DNA of 59,411 nt. It comes from Colwellia sp. E2M01 (lineage in GTDB: Bacteria; Pseudomonadota; Gammaproteobacteria; Enterobacterales; Alteromonadaceae). Positions 9,087-18,515 of this stretch are shown in pieces. Location: positions 1 through 59,411 of the forward strand of contig NZ_JAHKPR010000023.1 in NCBI RefSeq assembly GCF_018860585.1. Direction: 5' to 3'. Positions within the stretch are counted from its first letter, which is position 1; every line of letters begins with the position of its first letter. A model generated the notes under the pieces. The model searched no databases. It saw only the letters and a program-made list of their open reading frames with translations, and was not told the DNA's origin. A program made the translations under genes and the position numbers.

Positions 9087-9332
9087 ATGGTTACCATTCG
9101 TTTAGCTCGTGGCGGCGCTAAAAAGCGTCCATTCTATCAGGTTGTTGTTGCAGATAGCCGTAACTCTCGCGATGGTCGTTTCATCGAGAAAGTTGGTTTC
9201 TTCAACCCAACAGCACAAGGTCAAGCAGAAAAATTACGCTTAGATCTAGACCGTATTACCCACTGGGTAAGTCAAGGTGCTGGTGTATCTGATCGTGTGG
9301 CTAAGTTAATTAAAGACGCATCTGCGGCTTAA
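9087..9332 (+). CDS. rpsP: 30S ribosomal protein bS16
   Basis: The 81-residue protein starting [20 protein letters not shown] is a full-length bS16, a structural protein of the small subunit body. The frame stays open upstream to an ATG at 9033. The ATG at 9087 is chosen because it gives the universal MVTIRL N-terminus and is preceded by AGAGGAC at 9078-9084. It is the first gene of the conserved rpsP-rimM-trmD-rplS operon and is followed after 27 bases by rimM. Confidence 0.97.
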   Translation: MVTIRLARGGAKKRPFYQVVVADSRNSRDGRFIEKVGFFNPTAQGQAEKLRLDLDRITHWVSQGAGVSDRVAKLIKDASAA

Positions 9333-9359
9333 TAGCTTAGTAGGTAGTAGGAGAATTTC

Positions 9360-9887
9360 GTGAGTAAAGAAGATCAAATCATCTTAGGTAAAGTAGGCGC
9401 TGTTTACGGTATCAAAGGTTGGTTAAAAATTCATTCATTCACTGATGAGCCTGAGGCCATACTTGACTATTTCCCTTGGTCATTAAAATTAGGGAATAAC
9501 ACACAAACAGTTGAAATAACTGATTGGCGCAAGCATAACAAAGTTCTTATTGTGAAAGTGGCTGGTATTGATGACCGTGATGATGCGCAAGTATTTGTCG
9601 GCTCAGAAATATTAACCAATGCCGCATCGTTGCCACAATTGTCGCAAGATGATTTTTACTGGCGCGACTTAATAGGAATGTCTGTAGTGACTAACAAAGG
9701 TTACGACCTAGGTGTGGTTGCTGACATGATGGAAACTGGCGCTAATGATGTACTGGTTGTGAAAGCTAACTTGAATGACGGCTTTGGTAAAAAAGAACGA
9801 TTAATTCCGTATCTTTTTGAACAAGTTGTTGAGTCCGTTAGCATTGAAAATAAACAAATTTGTGTTGACTGGGATCCAGGTTTTTAA
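9360..9887 (+). CDS. rimM: Ribosome maturation factor RimM
   Basis: The 175-residue protein carries the N-terminal RimM domain (ILGKVGAVYGIKGWLKIHSFTD, about residues 8-29) and a C-terminal PRC-barrel with the FYWRDLIGMSV segment (about 98-108) and the LIPYLFEQVV region. It binds uS19 during 30S head maturation. The start is GTG at 9360, preceded by AGGAG about ten bases upstream, and the length is normal. It is the second gene of the operon and lies only a few bases from the trmD frame, so translational coupling is likely. Confidence 0.95.
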   Translation: MSKEDQIILGKVGAVYGIKGWLKIHSFTDEPEAILDYFPWSLKLGNNTQTVEITDWRKHNKVLIVKVAGIDDRDDAQVFVGSEILTNAASLPQLSQDDFYWRDLIGMSVVTNKGYDLGVVADMMETGANDVLVVKANLNDGFGKKERLIPYLFEQVVESVSIENKQICVDWDPGF

Positions 9888-9926
9888 CTTGTGACTAGCA
9901 TTGCCTCTGATAAAGAGACGAACAAA

Positions 9927-10727
9927 ATGTGGATTGGGGTAATTAGCCTTTTTCCCGAAATGTTCAATGCTATCACGGAGTACGGGGTAACAGGTCGAGC
10001 GATTCGTAATGGGTTAATTGAGTTTCAGTCATGGAACCCAAGAGACTTTACCCATGATAAACATCGCACCGTTGATGATCGTCCTTATGGCGGTGGTCCG
10101 GGCATGTTAATGATGGTGCAACCATTACGTGATGCAATACATGCAGCCAAAAGTGCTGCGCGTAAAGCCGCGCTAGATGCTGGTGATGTTGATAGTAATA
10201 TCAAGGTCATATACTTGTCTCCGCAAGGAAGAAAGCTTGATCAACAAGGCGTAAGTGAATTAGCACAACATAGCCGACTGATATTTATAGCAGGACGTTA
10301 TGAAGGCATAGACGAGCGATTACTCGCGTCAGATATTGACGAAGAATGGTCGGTTGGCGATTACATTTTAAGTGGTGGTGAACTCCCTGCAATGAATGTA
10401 ATAGATGCGGTAGCACGGTTAGTGCCAGGCGTATTAGGACACACAGAATCAGCAGAGCAGGACTCCTTCTCTAACGGTTTATTAGACTGTCCTCATTACA
10501 CTCGGCCAGAAGTCATGACAACACCTTCGGGTGAAGAAATGGCAGTACCAAAAGTGTTACTTAGTGGTAATCATGAACATATACGCTTATGGCGACAAGA
10601 GCAATCTTTGCTTAGAACGTGGACTAGAAGACCTGAACTATTAAATAACCTAGCTCTGACAGCTGAGCAGGAAAAAGCGCTTGCGACTATAATTGCCTCA
10701 AATAAGAAGCAAAAGCAAGTTAAATAA
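9927..10727 (+). CDS. trmD: tRNA (guanine-N1)-methyltransferase TrmD
   Basis: TrmD methylates G37 of tRNAs reading CNN and some other codons, using S-adenosylmethionine in a trefoil-knot fold, and prevents +1 frameshifting. Family hallmarks are [13 protein letters not shown] at the N-terminus, [11 protein letters not shown], and [14 protein letters not shown] with the downstream [13 protein letters not shown] of the knot. The frame is open from a GTG at 9891, which would add 12 residues. The ATG at 9927 is preferred because it gives the family N-terminus and has AAAGAGA upstream. It is the third gene of the rpsP operon and is full length. Confidence 0.95.
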   Translation: MWIGVISLFPEMFNAITEYGVTGRAIRNGLIEFQSWNPRDFTHDKHRTVDDRPYGGGPGMLMMVQPLRDAIHAAKSAARKAALDAGDVDSNIKVIYLSPQGRKLDQQGVSELAQHSRLIFIAGRYEGIDERLLASDIDEEWSVGDYILSGGELPAMNVIDAVARLVPGVLGHTESAEQDSFSNGLLDCPHYTRPEVMTTPSGEEMAVPKVLLSGNHEHIRLWRQEQSLLRTWTRRPELLNNLALTAEQEKALATIIASNKKQKQVK

Positions 10728-10762
10728 ACCACTTAGACTGTGAACACTAGGAAGAAGGTATT

Positions 10763-11116
10763 ATGAGTAAAATTATTGAAATGCTCGAACAAGAGCAATT
10801 AAAAACTGATCTACCAGCATACGCTCCGGGCGACACTGTTGTAGTTCAAGTAAAAGTTACTGAAGGTGATAAATCACGTCTTCAAGCGTTTGAAGGTGTA
10901 GTTATCGCTGTTAAAAACCGCGGCTTACATTCAGCTTTCACGGTTCGTAAAATTTCGAACGGTGTAGGCGTTGAACGTGTATTCCAGACACATAGCCCAA
11001 TTGTTGACTCAATTGAAGTGAAACGTCGTGGTGATGTTCGTCAATCTAAACTTTACTACTTGCGCGAGCTATCTGGCCGTAAAGCACGTATTAAAGAGAA
11101 ATTATCTAAGAAATAA
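10763..11116 (+). CDS. rplS: 50S ribosomal protein bL19
   Basis: The 117-residue bL19, located at the subunit interface, shows the typical [20 protein letters not shown] core (about residues 43-62) and the basic [12 protein letters not shown] tail. AGGAAG at 10749-10754 is its ribosome-binding site. It closes the rpsP-rimM-trmD-rplS operon, and a strong hairpin terminator lies at 11161-11190. Confidence 0.97.
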   Translation: MSKIIEMLEQEQLKTDLPAYAPGDTVVVQVKVTEGDKSRLQAFEGVVIAVKNRGLHSAFTVRKISNGVGVERVFQTHSPIVDSIEVKRRGDVRQSKLYYLRELSGRKARIKEKLSKK

Positions 11117-11160
11117 AAATATTTCTTATAGATTCTTCTATAAAGAACGATTGAGAAAAA

Positions 11161-11190
11161 GCCTGAATAAGCAATTATTCAGGCTTTTTT
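11161..11190 (+). terminator. Terminator of the rpsP operon
   Basis: A 10-bp stem (GCCTGAATAA 11161-11170 with TTATTCAGGC 11175-11184) is capped by a GCAA loop and flanked by A and T runs. The stem is identical to that of the manB terminator at 32990-33018. Confidence 0.92.
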
Positions 11191-11252
11191 GTTTTTTTAA
11201 ACCAACTAAAACTATTCTTTTCTTTTACACCTACCATAACTACAGCGTTATT

Positions 11253-11332
11253 TAATACCAAGTCCGTTAAATTACTGATCACCTGTACTGGTTAAAATAC
11301 CTAAATCCTACGTTCCTTTCAATCGTAATAAC
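11253..11332. repeat. Short MITE-like dispersed repeat, probable deletion derivative
   Basis: The segment begins TAATACCAAGTCCG and ends with the 24-mer at 11309-11332. The reverse complement of that 24-mer, with one difference, is found at 59388-59411. The first 14 bases also resemble the start of the repeat at 59305. It is therefore one of at least two copies of a non-coding element and contains no gene. Confidence 0.6.
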
Positions 11333-11410
11333 AAGTTAAAATAAGTCACTTATAGCCTATTTATCATACTACTGTTGATAAAAAATCAACCATAATTGAA
11401 TGTTTACAAA

Positions 11411-11445
11411 TTGATTTTACAATCTATTAGAGTAATATCTCTAAT
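11411..11445 (+). promoter_or_regulatory. Candidate EPS operon promoter with palindromic operator
   Basis: TTGATT (11411-11416) and TAATAT (11433-11438) are separated by 16 bases. The -10 is flanked exactly by a perfect inverted repeat, ATTAGAG 11426-11432 and CTCTAAT 11439-11445. This layout fits a repressor site over the -10, but no regulator is identified. Confidence 0.45.
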
Positions 11446-11747
11446 TGAAGAGAGCAAAAAATCTAATTATATCTAAAAATAATACGTTAAAAAATAACTG
11501 GGGCATGAGCTAATTCGTTGAATATATTGATTTTATATTTTACTAACCTAGGTCATGTAACCAATAGTCCAAATATCTAAAGAAAGATAAGATTCTTATT
11601 TGTACAGCGTGACCTTTAATAAAAATATCATGCGGTATCGATCATGAATTTAAGGAGTTATGAGCTAGTTAATTGGTAATTTAAACATTGGGATGTGGTT
11701 ATCTAAATTTCTTAACTGTATTAATATTAATAAGGATATATCTATTT
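11446..11747 (+). other. Long untranslated leader of the EPS operon
   Basis: About 300 bases lie between the candidate promoter and the first EPS gene, without a supportable gene. A weak ops-like string GCGGTATCG occurs at 11632-11640. No known riboswitch was recognised. A long leader is common before capsule and EPS operons controlled by antitermination. Confidence 0.4.
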
Positions 11748-13151
11748 ATGCTAAGTAGTAATGGCTTTATAAAGAATAACATTAATAAATTTGCAACATT
11801 TTACCGATTAGTCGACGTTGCTATTATTCAACTATCGTTATTTATTGCGATTACTTTATGTCATAGCCACTTCAGTAAAGACTTATTTTTACTATCTCTT
11901 ATTGCCATTATTGGCTTCTCTGTTTTTGCTGAAATGTTCGCTTTATATCGTTCATGGCGAGATGGTTTTTTCAAAGAAATAATATTTAACGCAACACTCT
12001 CTTGGACTGTAGCATTTAGTTTAATCCTTGTTTATGTTTTTTTTAGTCAGGCAACTGTCGAATACCCTCGCATGGTTATCGCTCTTTGGTATGTTATTAC
12101 TGGTGCATTATTATTCACTTGGCGCTTAAGTTTCGGATTGTTTTTGAGGAATATTCGCCGAAAAGGTATCAATATTCGTTCTGTTGCCATAATTGGCATC
12201 ACAAAAGAAGGGGAACGACTCGCTAAACAAATATTAGAGCACCCTGAAACAGGATTTAGATTACAAGCCGTATTTGATGATAGAGACGAGTCTCGTTTAC
12301 CTGAAGGTTTTCATGGTAATTTTCAAGGTACACTAAATGAAGGCGTTGAACGTGCTAAACGGAATGAATTTGATGTCATCTATATTGCCGTACCGTTAAC
12401 GGCTGAAGATCGTATCACGGAAATTCTACATTTGCTTGGAGATACCACAGTAAATGTACAACTTGTACCTAATTTGTTTATGTTTAGTATGATGAGCGCT
12501 TCCATGGCGCAAGTTGGCGATATACAAACGATCAGTGTTTATTGTAATCCTATGAGAGGAACTTATGCATTGATAAAGCGAATTGAAGATATCGTGCTAT
12601 CTAGTATTATCCTCACGATCATTGCCATACCATTAATGATTATAGCTATTGCGGTTAAAACCACATCTAAAGGTCCTATTATCTTCAAGCAAGACAGGTA
12701 TGGGCTTAACGGGAAACGGATTAAAGTATGGAAGTTTAGATCAATGACCGTAACAGAAAATACCGATGTTGTTACCCAAGCGACTAAAAATGACGTCCGT
12801 ATTACTCCCTTAGGTGCGTTTTTACGCCGTACCTCACTTGATGAATTACCACAATTTATAAATGTCTTACAGGGCGGTATGTCTGTTGTTGGTCCAAGAC
12901 CTCATGCTGTAGCGCACAATGAGCAGTATAGAAAGGCGGTTGACTACTATATGCTTCGACACAAAATTAAACCAGGTATTACCGGCTGGGCTCAAATTAA
13001 TGGTTGGCGAGGTGAGACGGACACCATAGATAAAATGGAAATGAGGATAAAGTATGACCTTGATTATATTCGTCGTTGGTCGCTTTGGTTTGATGTGAAA
13101 ATTGTTTTTTATACCATTTTTAGATCATTTACAGATAAAAATGCTTATTAA
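11748..13151 (+). CDS. Undecaprenyl-phosphate sugar phosphotransferase (WcaJ/WbaP type)
   Basis: This initiating enzyme moves a sugar-1-phosphate onto undecaprenyl phosphate. The 467-residue product has four N-terminal membrane helices (to about residue 135), a nucleotide-binding-like middle (SVAIIGITKEGERLAKQILEH, about 145-165) and the C-terminal bacterial sugar-transferase domain. That domain shows FKQDRYGLNGKRIKVWKFRSM, DELPQFINVLQGGMSVVGPRP and KPGITGWAQINGWRGET. An in-frame ATG at 11688 would add 20 residues. The ATG at 11748 is preferred for its AAGGA at 11732-11736 and the usual N-terminus. It is the first gene of the EPS operon. The first sugar is probably glucose or galactose, but specificity is not readable. 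Confidence 0.92.
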   Translation: MLSSNGFIKNNINKFATFYRLVDVAIIQLSLFIAITLCHSHFSKDLFLLSLIAIIGFSVFAEMFALYRSWRDGFFKEIIFNATLSWTVAFSLILVYVFFSQATVEYPRMVIALWYVITGALLFTWRLSFGLFLRNIRRKGINIRSVAIIGITKEGERLAKQILEHPETGFRLQAVFDDRDESRLPEGFHGNFQGTLNEGVERAKRNEFDVIYIAVPLTAEDRITEILHLLGDTTVNVQLVPNLFMFSMMSASMAQVGDIQTISVYCNPMRGTYALIKRIEDIVLSSIILTIIAIPLMIIAIAVKTTSKGPIIFKQDRYGLNGKRIKVWKFRSMTVTENTDVVTQATKNDVRITPLGAFLRRTSLDELPQFINVLQGGMSVVGPRPHAVAHNEQYRKAVDYYMLRHKIKPGITGWAQINGWRGETDTIDKMEMRIKYDLDYIRRWSLWFDVKIVFYTIFRSFTDKNAY

Positions 13152-13210
13152 ATGTATGAATTAAGTGAATGATTAGCAATAGGTAGGCTTTATAAACTTG
13201 GAAGCATAAA

Positions 13211-13975
13211 ATGCAAAAAAAGACATTTTTCGGATTGAATTTTACTTCTCTAACGACAAATGAAATTGTCGAACAAGTAGTAAGTACTCAAAGTATAGAT
13301 GACAGTAAGTTTAAGTTATTAGTAACGACGAATGTCGATCATCTAGTTACTATGCAAAAAAATAATCAATTTAAAAAATTGTGTGAAGATGCATGGATAG
13401 TCACGGCCGATGGTTTTCCTGTTTTTAAGTTTCTTCGTTTCATGAATCAAGATGTAAAAGGGCGTATTACAGGGGCTGATTTGTTTCCTAAGATCATGAA
13501 CAAACTAGATCAAGAAAAACACAGTCCATATTTCATTGTAGCGCAGAAAAATACTGCTTATTTTCTTAAACGTTGGTTAATAGATAATAATTTTAAGGGT
13601 GCTAATGAAAGAGTTATTGTTCCTGATTTTGGCTTTGAAAAAGATCAACAGTTTACAGAAGAAATATTAACTAACATTGCTCAAAACAACGTGACTCATT
13701 TGTTTTTTGGTGTCGGAGCTCCTAAGTCTGAATTATGGATGGATACTAATAGAGATAAACTTCAAGGGGTTAAAGGTTTTGGCTTTGGTGCGGGTATTGA
13801 TTTCTTTGCAGGAGAGATGAAAAGAGCACCACTATGGATGCAAAAGTTTGGGCTTGAATGGTTGTTTAGATTACTTAGTGAGCCTCGTAGATTAGCTAAA
13901 CGATACCTCATTAGTTCGTGGTCTTTTTTGTTTCTTGCAATAGCGGAATACAAGCAACATAAGGACACCCAATAA
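13211..13975 (+). CDS. WecG/TagA/CpsF-family glycosyltransferase
   Basis: The 254-residue protein matches the GT26 family that adds the second sugar to lipid-linked precursors. Diagnostic parts are VTTNVDHLVTM near the N-terminus, ITADGFPVFKFLRF (about residues 65-78) and FFGVGAPKSELWMD (about 168-181). It probably acts at the inner face of the membrane, directly after the initiating transferase encoded upstream. Its TAA is followed immediately by the ATG of the next gene, so the two are translationally coupled. Confidence 0.9.
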   Translation: MQKKTFFGLNFTSLTTNEIVEQVVSTQSIDDSKFKLLVTTNVDHLVTMQKNNQFKKLCEDAWIVTADGFPVFKFLRFMNQDVKGRITGADLFPKIMNKLDQEKHSPYFIVAQKNTAYFLKRWLIDNNFKGANERVIVPDFGFEKDQQFTEEILTNIAQNNVTHLFFGVGAPKSELWMDTNRDKLQGVKGFGFGAGIDFFAGEMKRAPLWMQKFGLEWLFRLLSEPRRLAKRYLISSWSFLFLAIAEYKQHKDTQ

Positions 13976-15052
13976 ATGGAATTTTGTAAAGGTTCAGAGA
14001 ATACTAAAGTACTTATTGATTGCACCCATTTAGGGAGAAATACCACAGGTATAGAAAGGATTACCGAAGAGTTATTTTCAAGTAAAGCGCTAAATTCGCA
14101 AGATATATATCACCTGCAATCATCAAATACATTGCATTTAATTATACAACAATGGTTTGGACTTGTTTTTAAAGGGCTATTTAGTCCTAAAGTAAAGGTG
14201 GTGACACCGGGTTTTCCTCCTTCTATATTGGCATCATTAATCCTTAAAAAAAGGTTAATTCCATATATTCATGACTTATTTTTACTAACAAGGCAAGAAG
14301 AGTTAAACCAAAGAGCTAAATATTACATGCGACCCTCTTTGGCATATGCAGTTAAGCATCTAGGTTTTTTTATTGTTAACTCAAAAAAAACAGAAAAAGA
14401 ACTACGTAATTTTTGTAAAGCGGATGCCGAAATTATTTTGTATCGTCCAGTGGTTAAAAATGTATTTAACTTACAAGCCGATGAAAATAAATACCAAGAC
14501 ATAACTTTAAAAAAATTAAAAATTGTTATGTTAGGAACGGTTGAACCAAGAAAAAACTATCTAGGTGCTCTTAAACTGTTTAAAGCATTACAAGATAAAT
14601 TAGGATCTCAAATTGAACTACATATTGTTGGTAGAGTAGGGTGGGGAGATGATGCTCAAGCACTTAAGTCTGCTGAGGGGGTAACTTGTCATGGCTATCT
14701 TTCTGCTGCAGATATTAAAGAATTAGTTGAGTCATCAACCTTTTATTTATCATCATCTCATGATGAAGGTCTTGGCTTACCTTTACTTGAATTACAGTAC
14801 AGTGGTATAGCTATTGTTGCGTCAAATATCTTAGTGTTTCAAGAAGTATTAGGCAAATCAGGTTTATTAATTGATGTAAATAATATACCTAGATCAGTAG
14901 ACGCTATAACCGCATTTTTTTCAGATGAAAACAACTTGAAGTCTCAAGTACAACGTTCAGTAACCAATGTCGAAAAATGGAATGAAATAGCTGAATGTGA
15001 TCGTTTAAACGTTATCTCATCTTTATTTAATACAAATGATAATAAAGAGTAA
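13976..15052 (+). CDS. GT4-like glycosyltransferase
   Basis: The 358-residue protein has a GT-B fold layout. The N-terminal acceptor half begins with VLIDCTHLGRNTTGIERIT. The C-terminal donor half has KIVMLGTVEPRKNY (about 180-195) and the E-x7-E element EGLGLPLLE of the GT4 family. It probably extends the lipid-linked oligosaccharide with a nucleotide-activated hexose. The start directly abuts the previous stop, and the next gene begins six bases after its own stop. Sugar specificity is unknown. Confidence 0.87.
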   Translation: MEFCKGSENTKVLIDCTHLGRNTTGIERITEELFSSKALNSQDIYHLQSSNTLHLIIQQWFGLVFKGLFSPKVKVVTPGFPPSILASLILKKRLIPYIHDLFLLTRQEELNQRAKYYMRPSLAYAVKHLGFFIVNSKKTEKELRNFCKADAEIILYRPVVKNVFNLQADENKYQDITLKKLKIVMLGTVEPRKNYLGALKLFKALQDKLGSQIELHIVGRVGWGDDAQALKSAEGVTCHGYLSAADIKELVESSTFYLSSSHDEGLGLPLLELQYSGIAIVASNILVFQEVLGKSGLLIDVNNIPRSVDAITAFFSDENNLKSQVQRSVTNVEKWNEIAECDRLNVISSLFNTNDNKE

Positions 15053-15058
15053 TTTTGA

Positions 15059-16162
15059 ATGAAAAAAAATATATTAATTAATCATTTATTAGAGCCTGGA
15101 AATAAAATCTCGGGTATATCTAATTATTTATTTTATGTATTAAATAGTTTATTAGATCTTGATGAGTTTAATTATATATTAGTCACATGTTGGGAAGAAG
15201 AAAACCTCCCTAAAATGTTGAGAAATAAAGGTTTAAAGATAATTACCTTACCTTATATTGAGTCAATGCCAAAAAACATTATTAAACAATTAATCATTAT
15301 TCCTAAATTGATAAAAGAACATCAAATTTCACTAGAATTTAACCCTGATCCTGTTGGTTGCTTTTTAGGTAAAACACCTTTAGTAGCCGTTACACATGAT
15401 CTTTATTTTGATGTATCACCTGCAAGTTATAAGTTTCATCATAGATTATGGTGGAAAATTTTTTACCCTCGCATGTTAAAGCGAGCTAAAAAGTTTATAT
15501 GTGTATCAAATAATACTCAAAACGACTTAATTAAATTTTATCCGTGGGTAAAAAATAAGCTTGCTGTTGTACAAGAAGCTGCTTGCCTTAGTGGTACATA
15601 TCAAGAACAAGAACGTAAAAAAACAGGTTTATTTGTTGCTAATGTTTCTCCTAATAAAGGAGCAAGAGTCTTAATTGAAGCGATGGGTATTTTACAGGCG
15701 AAAGGTAAAGACTATCCTGTTGAACATATTGGCCGAGACTCAGTTGGCTATTTTGAACAATTCGCACAAGAACTAAATGTTGCAGTAACGCCTATTAAAT
15801 TAGGGTACCTCTCAGAAAGTGATCTTGCAACAAAGTACTCTCAAGCACGATTCTTAGCTTTTCCATCACTTTATGAAGGTTTTGGTTTACCAGTATTAGA
15901 AGCTCAAAAATTTGCTTTGCCAGTTATCGCGTCCAATATACCTGTTTTGCAAGAAGTAGGTGGGGAAGGGGCGGTATATATTGAACTAGAAGATGCCAAT
16001 GCACTTGCCAACTACATGGAAAAACTAATAGAAGATGATGATTATTTCTCTAAAATATCTTCTCTGGCTATAACCAACGAAGCTAAATTTACTTGGCATA
16101 AAGCAGCAATAGAAACACAACAGATCTTTAATGATATATTGCAAAATGAGAGACAAGCGTAA
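15059..16162 (+). CDS. GT4-family glycosyltransferase
   Basis: The 367-residue GT-B type protein shows VAVTHDLYFDV in the N-terminal half, FVANVSPNKGARVLIEAM at the start of the donor domain and the E-x7-E signature EGFGLPVLE near the C-terminus. Mannosyltransferases often look like this, and manC/manB follow the locus, so a mannosyl transfer is possible but not shown. It lies in a compact run of transferase genes with two-base spacing to the next gene. Confidence 0.88.
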   Translation: MKKNILINHLLEPGNKISGISNYLFYVLNSLLDLDEFNYILVTCWEEENLPKMLRNKGLKIITLPYIESMPKNIIKQLIIIPKLIKEHQISLEFNPDPVGCFLGKTPLVAVTHDLYFDVSPASYKFHHRLWWKIFYPRMLKRAKKFICVSNNTQNDLIKFYPWVKNKLAVVQEAACLSGTYQEQERKKTGLFVANVSPNKGARVLIEAMGILQAKGKDYPVEHIGRDSVGYFEQFAQELNVAVTPIKLGYLSESDLATKYSQARFLAFPSLYEGFGLPVLEAQKFALPVIASNIPVLQEVGGEGAVYIELEDANALANYMEKLIEDDDYFSKISSLAITNEAKFTWHKAAIETQQIFNDILQNERQA

Positions 16163-16164
16163 TC

Positions 16165-17382
16165 ATGAGTAATTTTAATGATAATTCACAGAAGATACAT
16201 AGAATCATTTCGTTACACCCATTTGATCCTCGAGGTTGTAAAGTAGGTGGCATCGAAACTCATGTACGCCACACCATTAAATTTATTCCAGATAATCTTG
16301 ATTTAGTCATTGTTGGTGTTGATGAAAGTAATGAACTTGAATTAGGTAAGGTGATCGAACTTCAAAATGAACTGGGTAAAACTTATAAGTTTTTACCTAT
16401 TTTAAATACCACTAAAGTTCATATAAATAAAGCGGCTAAAAGCCCATTAAAATCATTAACGTTTAATTTCTTTTTTGCATTGTTTAAATTTGGCTCAACT
16501 ATTAAAAGTTTGAGTAAAGAAATGAAAAGTACAATAGAAATACAGCGTTATGAATTTTCATGGTTCTGTCGTTTTTATAACTTATGTCATGTTTTGTTAA
16601 CACATGGTGATGCAGATCCTAATCAAAAGCTTGACTCTCTATTAAGTAAAATGTGGTTTGTTCACCGCTTTAATGAAGCACGGGCTTTGAAGGCAGCAGA
16701 CTGTATTATTTCAGTTAGTTCAGAGCAAGCAAAACGGTTGCAGCAAGACTTTCCTCAAAGAAAAGAAGACATTCATTACATGACAGTAAGTGTTGATGAT
16801 AGTTTATTTAAAGCAACGCCTTATTTAATTGAAGACGGCATTTTAAAAATAGCCTTTGCTGGCCGGCTAGATGAATTTAAACGGCCCCAAATGATGTTCA
16901 TAATTATCAAAAAATTGTCAGAACAGCTTAATGGTAAAGTTGAGTTTCATTATATTGGTGTATCCGAGCCTAATCGCTTTGCAGAATACCAAGCAGTGAA
17001 AGAACATGTTATTTGTCATGGGTTTCAGCGCTCACCAAATATAGCAAAATTATGGCAAAATTTTCACATGGGTATTGTTACTTCTGTATTTGAAGGCTGG
17101 CCAGTATACGTAATGGAAGCTATTTGTAGTGGGCGTCCAGTAAGCTCGCTTAGACTTGAGCAAATGGCCAGCACTTTTGCTTCCGGTGAATGTGGACTCA
17201 TGCTTGATATTAATAATGATCAAGCAGTAACTGTTGATTTAATGGTTGAAGGCATATTGTCAACATGGAAAAAAATACAAACAGCACAAATTAATCCTGT
17301 CAATGTGAACCAAGTAATTAATAGTTTTAAAGCCAGTAATCAAATCAATAAATTGTTTTTATTACACCAAAATATAAGTTAA
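16165..17382 (+). CDS. GT4-like glycosyltransferase
   Basis: The 405-residue protein has the N-terminal glycine motif KVGGIETHVRHT, the donor-domain start KIAFAGRLDEFKRPQMM and a modified E-x7-E element EGWPVYVME. It probably acts at the cytoplasmic face of the membrane on the growing repeat unit. It is closely packed between the previous transferase (two bases) and an acyltransferase gene (five bases). Substrate and linkage are unknown. Confidence 0.85.
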   Translation: MSNFNDNSQKIHRIISLHPFDPRGCKVGGIETHVRHTIKFIPDNLDLVIVGVDESNELELGKVIELQNELGKTYKFLPILNTTKVHINKAAKSPLKSLTFNFFFALFKFGSTIKSLSKEMKSTIEIQRYEFSWFCRFYNLCHVLLTHGDADPNQKLDSLLSKMWFVHRFNEARALKAADCIISVSSEQAKRLQQDFPQRKEDIHYMTVSVDDSLFKATPYLIEDGILKIAFAGRLDEFKRPQMMFIIIKKLSEQLNGKVEFHYIGVSEPNRFAEYQAVKEHVICHGFQRSPNIAKLWQNFHMGIVTSVFEGWPVYVMEAICSGRPVSSLRLEQMASTFASGECGLMLDINNDQAVTVDLMVEGILSTWKKIQTAQINPVNVNQVINSFKASNQINKLFLLHQNIS

Positions 17383-17387
17383 ATATT

Positions 17388-18425
17388 ATGTACCTTCATT
17401 CACTTAATAACTTACGAGCTTTATCTATAATTTTAATAGTTTTTAACCATACATTCTGGGTTTCTAATTGGCACCCTGAATCTGTTTATTCTGGTTTGTA
17501 TAAATTTCTATTAATGGGGGGGACATTTTATTTTCTATTTATTAGTGGTTTTTTATTTAATCACTTATCGGTTGAGAACTTTTCATATAGTAAATTTATT
17601 AAACAGAAAATAAGAACAGTAATTAGTCCGTATATATTTTTATCCATTTTTCCAATTATTGTCGCTGTTACAGTATATCCAGTGTATCCGGAATATTTTT
17701 TTACAATAAAGGGGCAGGGAATATGGCTTGAATATATTAAGCCTGCAATATTGTACTTTTTATCTGGTAGGGTGCTGACAGGTTACTGGTATATCCCTTT
17801 TATAGCACTAGTGTTTATTTTGAGCCCATTATTTGTAAAGTATTCTAAGTTCACACTTAAAAATCAATTATTGTTATTAGGTTGTTTAATAATCATATCT
17901 GGGTTTACGCACAGAGCTACCGATAACATGAACCCTTTTCAAGCGGTGGTATACCTTATACCTATGTTTATGTTTGGTATGCTATGTTCGGCTTATAATA
18001 CGGAAATAAAAAAAATTTCAATGGGTTATGTAACCCTTTTAATCTTAGGCTCAACAATTTTATCCGTATATCAACTTGTAGTGTTAAATATTCCCGGTAA
18101 TTTATCAAAAGAAATGTTTACTTACGCTGGGTTCGATCTTCGGTTGATTGAAAAGGGTATGCAAATTTTAGGTGTTTATTTGCTATTTGAAAGGTTCTGT
18201 TCAAAAGATATTAAGTTTATATCATTAATAGCTTCATCTAGTTTTGCTATCTATTTTCTTCACTCCATTGTGATCTTTGTAATTAAACGTGTAGTGCCTG
18301 CAAACTGGGAAGGTTTCTTATATTGGCATTTACTTACTATATGTGTTGTTGGTATTTGTATTCTTATTGCTTGGATTCTAAAAAAAATATTAGGCCATAA
18401 AAGTCGTTATATTATTGGTTGGTAA
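17388..18425 (+). CDS. Acyltransferase 3-family membrane protein
   Basis: The 345-residue protein has about ten membrane helices. The N-terminal LNNLRALSIILIVFNHTFW contains the conserved arginine and histidine (about residues 9 and 21) of the acyltransferase-3 family. Such enzymes O-acetylate or succinylate surface polysaccharides using cytoplasmic acyl donors. It is the first of three related genes in the operon (also 22403 and 23400). The acyl group and target sugar are unknown. Confidence 0.86.
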   Translation: MYLHSLNNLRALSIILIVFNHTFWVSNWHPESVYSGLYKFLLMGGTFYFLFISGFLFNHLSVENFSYSKFIKQKIRTVISPYIFLSIFPIIVAVTVYPVYPEYFFTIKGQGIWLEYIKPAILYFLSGRVLTGYWYIPFIALVFILSPLFVKYSKFTLKNQLLLLGCLIIISGFTHRATDNMNPFQAVVYLIPMFMFGMLCSAYNTEIKKISMGYVTLLILGSTILSVYQLVVLNIPGNLSKEMFTYAGFDLRLIEKGMQILGVYLLFERFCSKDIKFISLIASSSFAIYFLHSIVIFVIKRVVPANWEGFLYWHLLTICVVGICILIAWILKKILGHKSRYIIGW

Positions 18426-18515
18426 ACTTAACTGATAAGGAAAAATGAAGGATTAATGTCACATGTGTTCTTTCTAGTATCATTAAATTTTTGAGAAAAT
18501 AAAAAAGGATTGTAA

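Noticed and set aside
11028..11255. Reading frame overlapping the end of rplS
   Set aside because: It overlaps the conserved 3' part of rplS in another frame and runs across the operon terminator. It is not a gene.
11446..11747. c-di-GMP or other riboswitch in the EPS leader
   Set aside because: The leader is long, but no recognisable aptamer core could be found by reading, so no riboswitch is claimed.
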